From: Mesorhizobium sp. STM 4661
GTDB lineage: Bacteria > Pseudomonadota > Alphaproteobacteria > Rhizobiales > Rhizobiaceae
DNA length: 64,000 nucleotides
Reading direction: 5' to 3'
Assembly: GCF_000359125.1 (NCBI RefSeq)
Contig: NZ_CAAF010000082.1
Coordinates: forward strand, 1 to 64,000
This document shows positions 59,270 through 64,000 of the stretch, piece by piece. Each line of letters starts with the position of its first letter. The stretch's first letter is position 1. The notes below the pieces were generated by a model. The model saw only the letters and a list, made by a program, of their open reading frames with translations. It was not told where the DNA came from and did no database searches. The position numbers and the translations under genes were made by a program.

Positions 59270-59737
59270 TCAGCCTCCTGTTCCAAATGCCACACGATGG
59301 GTGACGAATTCTTCGCCCTCCATCCGCTTGAAGCCAAGCCCTTCGTAGAAGCCAAAGGCCTCTTTCGGGGCGCGGGTGTTCAGCACGGCGAAATAGTCAC
59401 GCGCCCTGTCGATAACGGTCTCGACCAGCATTCTGCCAACGCCCTTGCGGCGATGAGGCGCGCTGACGAACAGATGCCGGACCCGCCCCTGGCCCCTGTC
59501 GTCGAAATAGGGATCGATGTTCAGCCCACAGACTCCGACAAGCTCATCGCCGTGCCAGGCTCCGAACAAGACCTCGCCCCGCTTGCGGAAAATGTTGCGA
59601 CCACTCGCCCAGCCGTCCGCCAGCCGCACCAGCATCCAATAACCTTCCTGCCGGCTCTCTTCCTTCAGCCTATCGAAGCCCTGTGCGGTCGGCCGAAGCC
59701 GCTTGAGCACATAGCCGGTCGCCGCCGATCCGCCCAT
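59270..59737 (-). CDS. GNAT family N-acetyltransferase
   Basis: A 155-residue acetyltransferase. The acetyl-CoA loop is RHLFVSAPHRRKGVGRMLVETVIDRA (R-R-K-G-V-G); strand LVGVCGLNIDPYFDD comes before and FYEGLGFKRMEGEEFVTHRVAF at the end. The substrate is unknown. It is three bases after the second ABC gene, so it belongs to the same operon. Confidence 0.9.
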   Translation of the reverse strand: MGGSAATGYVLKRLRPTAQGFDRLKEESRQEGYWMLVRLADGWASGRNIFRKRGEVLFGAWHGDELVGVCGLNIDPYFDDRGQGRVRHLFVSAPHRRKGVGRMLVETVIDRARDYFAVLNTRAPKEAFGFYEGLGFKRMEGEEFVTHRVAFGTGG

Positions 59738-59740
59738 GCC

Positions 59741-61618
<1,878 letters not shown>

Positions 61619-61631
61619 CATTCGGCGGCCA

Positions 61632-63524
61632 TCATTCTGCGGCTTGACCCTTGGCAAGTGCGTCATTGGCGGCGTCGGCTGGGCCGTCTTCGAGCAGGAA
61701 GCCGCCCGACTGGCGCTGCCAGAGCTGCGCATAGAGCCCGCCGCTGGCGACGAGCTCCTCGTGCGAACCTTCCTCGATGACCCTGCCCTTGTCCATCACC
61801 ACCAACCTGTCCATCGCCGCGATGGTCGACAGCCGGTGGGCAATGGCGATGACAGTCTTGCCCTGCATAAGCTTGTAGAGATTCTCCTGGATGGCCGCCT
61901 CGGCCTCTGAATCGAGTGCCGACGTCGCTTCGTCAAGGATAAGAATCGGCGCGTCCTTCAACATAACGCGAGCAATGGCGATGCGTTGCCGCTGGCCGCC
62001 GGACAATTTGACGCCGCGGTCGCCGACATGGGCGTCGAAACCCTTGCGGTCTTCCGCATCCAGGAGCCCGGCGATGAACTCCAGCGCCTCGGCGCGGCGT
62101 GCCGCCTCGATCAGCATCTCCTCGCTGGCATCGGGCCGTCCGTAGAGGATGTTCTCGCGCACCGAACGATGCAGCAGCGAGGTGTCCTGCGTGACCATGC
62201 CGATCTGGGCACGCAGCGAATCCTGCGTCACCGAGGCGATTTCCTGGCCGTCGATCAGGATCTTTCCGCTTTCCAGGTCGTAGAAGCGCAGGAGAAGATT
62301 GACCAGCGTCGACTTGCCGGCGCCCGAACGGCCGACGATGCCGACCTTTTCGCCCGGCTTAACCGTCAGCGACAGGCTCTCGATCACGCCCTTCTGCTTG
62401 CCATAGTGGAAGCGGATGTCCTCGAAACGGATCTCGCCCTTGGTGACCGCAATGTCCTTGGCATCAGGCTTGTCTTCGACGAGGCGCGGCAGCGAGATCG
62501 AACCGATGCCGTCCTGGACCGTGCCGATGTTCTCGAACAGGCCGGACATCTCCCACATGATCCATTGCGACATGCCCCACAGCCTGAGCACCAGGCCGAT
62601 GACCACGGCGACGGCGCCGATCGTCACCGCCTGGCCGAGCCACAGCCACAGCGAGATCGCGGTGACCGAGAACAGGAGCAGCGAGTTGAGGATGTAGAGC
62701 AGGCCGTAGAGTACCGTCACCAGCCGCATCGACCGGTAGACCGTATCTAGAAAACCGGCCATGCCTTCCCTGGCGAAGGTGGCTTCGCGGCGCGCATGCG
62801 AGAACAGCTTGACTGTCTGGATGTTGGAGTAGCTGTCGACGACGCGACCGGTCATGGTCGAACGCGCATTGGCCTGCTCCTCGCCGACTTTGCCCAACCT
62901 CGGTATGAAGAAGCGCAGCAGCCCGATATAGCCGATGAGCCAGACGACCAGCGGCGCCGCGAGCCGCCAGTCGGCCGAACCGACGATGAACAGAATGCCG
63001 AGGAAATAGACGATGATGTAGTTGAGTACGTCGATCAGCTTGATGACGCATTCGCGCACGGCGAGCGCCGTCTGCATCAGCTTGGTCGCGATGCGCCCGG
63101 CAAACTCGTCCTGATAGAAGGCCATTGACTGCTTGAGCAAATAGCGATGGACCTGCCAGCGAATGCGCATCGGGTAGTTGCCCATCAGCGTCTGCTGGTT
63201 GATGAGCGAATGGAACCAGACCGTCGCCGGCAGGGCGAAGACCACGATGAAGGCCATGCCGGCGAGCTTCCAGCCCTCAGTCTGCAGAAAGGTTTCGCGG
63301 TTCTGCCCCGACAGCCAGTCGACGATCCGGCCGAGGAAGCCGAACATCCACACCTCGGCAAGGGCGATGGCCGTCACCAGCACCGCATCGAGAGCGATGT
63401 AGGGCCAGGCGCCACGCGTATAGTGCACGCAAAAGGCGATCAGCGTCTTCGGCGGCTCTACCGGTTCGGCGGCAGGGAACGGATCGAGCCTTTTTTCAAA
63501 CCAGCTAAACATGGCGATGCTCAC
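61632..63524 (-). CDS. ABC exporter half-transporter (first of a pair)
   Basis: A 630-residue permease-ATPase with six membrane helices. ABC domain: Walker A GRSGAGKSTLVNLL, LSGGQRQRIAIARVML, ILDEATSALDSEAE, IAHRLSTI. It begins MSIAMFSWFEKRLDPFP at GTG 63524 (AAGAAAGA upstream) or at the internal ATG 63512. The N-terminal segment WFEKRLDPFP parallels WFENWVYPF of its neighbour, evidence of duplication. Confidence 0.92.
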   Translation of the reverse strand: MSIAMFSWFEKRLDPFPAAEPVEPPKTLIAFCVHYTRGAWPYIALDAVLVTAIALAEVWMFGFLGRIVDWLSGQNRETFLQTEGWKLAGMAFIVVFALPATVWFHSLINQQTLMGNYPMRIRWQVHRYLLKQSMAFYQDEFAGRIATKLMQTALAVRECVIKLIDVLNYIIVYFLGILFIVGSADWRLAAPLVVWLIGYIGLLRFFIPRLGKVGEEQANARSTMTGRVVDSYSNIQTVKLFSHARREATFAREGMAGFLDTVYRSMRLVTVLYGLLYILNSLLLFSVTAISLWLWLGQAVTIGAVAVVIGLVLRLWGMSQWIMWEMSGLFENIGTVQDGIGSISLPRLVEDKPDAKDIAVTKGEIRFEDIRFHYGKQKGVIESLSLTVKPGEKVGIVGRSGAGKSTLVNLLLRFYDLESGKILIDGQEIASVTQDSLRAQIGMVTQDTSLLHRSVRENILYGRPDASEEMLIEAARRAEALEFIAGLLDAEDRKGFDAHVGDRGVKLSGGQRQRIAIARVMLKDAPILILDEATSALDSEAEAAIQENLYKLMQGKTVIAIAHRLSTIAAMDRLVVMDKGRVIEEGSHEELVASGGLYAQLWQRQSGGFLLEDGPADAANDALAKGQAAE

Positions 63525-63539
63525 AAATCTTTCTTCCGC

Positions 63540-63971
63540 TCACGCGGCACGGGAACGGGTGAAGTCCCCGGAGCGCGTAGCGTCCCCGGAGCGCGTAGCG
63601 TCTCCAGACCGCATGGCGTTAAGGACCGACGGCTCGGAATCACCCGGGCCGTCGGTCCTGCTTCGCGCAATATAGGGTGTCGCGGACTTTTCGCCGACAG
63701 GCTCGTTTGACGATCCTGACGGCGCGGTGTCAACGACCCGGATCTTCGCGCCTGGCCGGATCAGCCTGATGATCCGGCGCACCAGCGAAGGACGGCTGCG
63801 GTCGGGCACGGCGCGCGAGAAGTCGACATCGGGCAGCATGCCGCGATGCGGACGCCGGCGCGTCTCGGCGTGGACCGCCGACGAATAGGTTTCGCCGATC
63901 AGCAGCGCCCAGGTCGCCATCTTGCGCTCGTGCAGGCTTCTTGAACCGGGTATTCTATAGGGATCGAACAT
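63540..63971 (-). CDS. Hypothetical protein with RSGD-type tail repeats
   Basis: A 143-residue protein. The first 85 residues (MFDPYRIPGSRSLHERKMATWALLIGETYSSAVHAETRRRPHRG..., SRAVPDRSRPSLVRRIIRLIRPGAKIRVVD) are natural-looking and basic. The tail repeats RSGDAT three times because of an 18-base DNA repeat (63564-63617). GGAGG lies seven bases before ATG 63971. It is upstream of the ABC pair on the same strand. The function is unknown. Confidence 0.6.
   Translation of the reverse strand: MFDPYRIPGSRSLHERKMATWALLIGETYSSAVHAETRRRPHRGMLPDVDFSRAVPDRSRPSLVRRIIRLIRPGAKIRVVDTAPSGSSNEPVGEKSATPYIARSRTDGPGDSEPSVLNAMRSGDATRSGDATRSGDFTRSRAA
63564..63617. repeat. Three 18-base tandem units
   Basis: GTCCCCGGAGCGCGTAGC occurs twice in a row (63564-63581, 63582-63599), then a degenerate third copy (to 63617). 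Because 18 is a multiple of three, the reading frame of the host gene is kept. Confidence 0.8.
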
Positions 63972-64000
63972 TGGTCCGTCCTCCATGTGAAGATGCGATA

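Overview
The window looks like a chromosomal segment of an alphaproteobacterium of the order Rhizobiales, most likely Mesorhizobium or a close relative. The basis is high GC, the families present (BA14K-like and DUF1127-like proteins, Kazal lipoprotein, UvrB with long tails), separate petA-petB-petC genes, a PetP/PetR-like regulator pair, and dense palindromic intergenic repeats. I see no rRNA, tRNA, insertion sequence, phage or CRISPR array. Assignments rest on reading motifs by eye; no database search was run.

1-8 kb is accessory and metabolic. An AraC-type regulator stands divergent from a secreted alpha/beta hydrolase. A second hydrolase is broken by a frameshift and is followed by a DUF302 protein. 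A gene-poor stretch then leads into a tightly overlapping operon (GMC oxidoreductase, enolase-superfamily dehydratase, beta-hydroxyacid dehydrogenase) for an unknown polyol or sugar acid.

8-31 kb holds a diacylglycerol-kinase-like lipid kinase with a TTG start, a cluster of unknown envelope proteins, CapA-like and EF-hand-like proteins, an unusually long UvrB, and an ABC-F ATPase. The ABC-F gene is preceded by a leader with a 21-codon reading frame, a strong hairpin and a T-rich hairpin, suggesting attenuation. Small VOC, NTF2-like, DUF1127-like and DUF1428 genes follow, then a TPR-sulfotransferase, a run of small conserved proteins, a CSS-EAL phosphodiesterase, a double-Kazal lipoprotein, two cold-shock genes with a shared leader motif, and a BA14K-like protein. 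Composite palindromic repeats are concentrated from 27.7 to 34.2 kb.

31-44 kb is largely housekeeping: ilvE; a MarR/OmpR/histidine-kinase set resembling PetP-PetR; a GT4 glycosyltransferase; csaA, ybjN-like and ubiK; degraded toxin-antitoxin remnants; then lgt-midA-pgeF and a creatinase-like M24 protein.

44-54 kb carries prs and, about 4 kb later, rplY-pth-ychF. The gap holds two regulator/effector pairs: AraC with an MFS exporter, and an OhrR-like repressor with a chloroperoxidase-like hydrolase that share TATCGCGATA operators. corA and two tandem MaoC proteins follow.

54-64 kb, mostly on the minus strand, has apt, the cytochrome bc1 operon petABC with a terminator, a Phd-VapC pair whose toxin is frameshifted, a cupin, and a minus-strand series of two ABC half-exporters, GNAT and DUF6665. 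The most unusual signals are the ABC-F leader, the repeat families (one copy lies inside the uvrB reading frame), the regulator palindromes, and three separate signs of gene decay.
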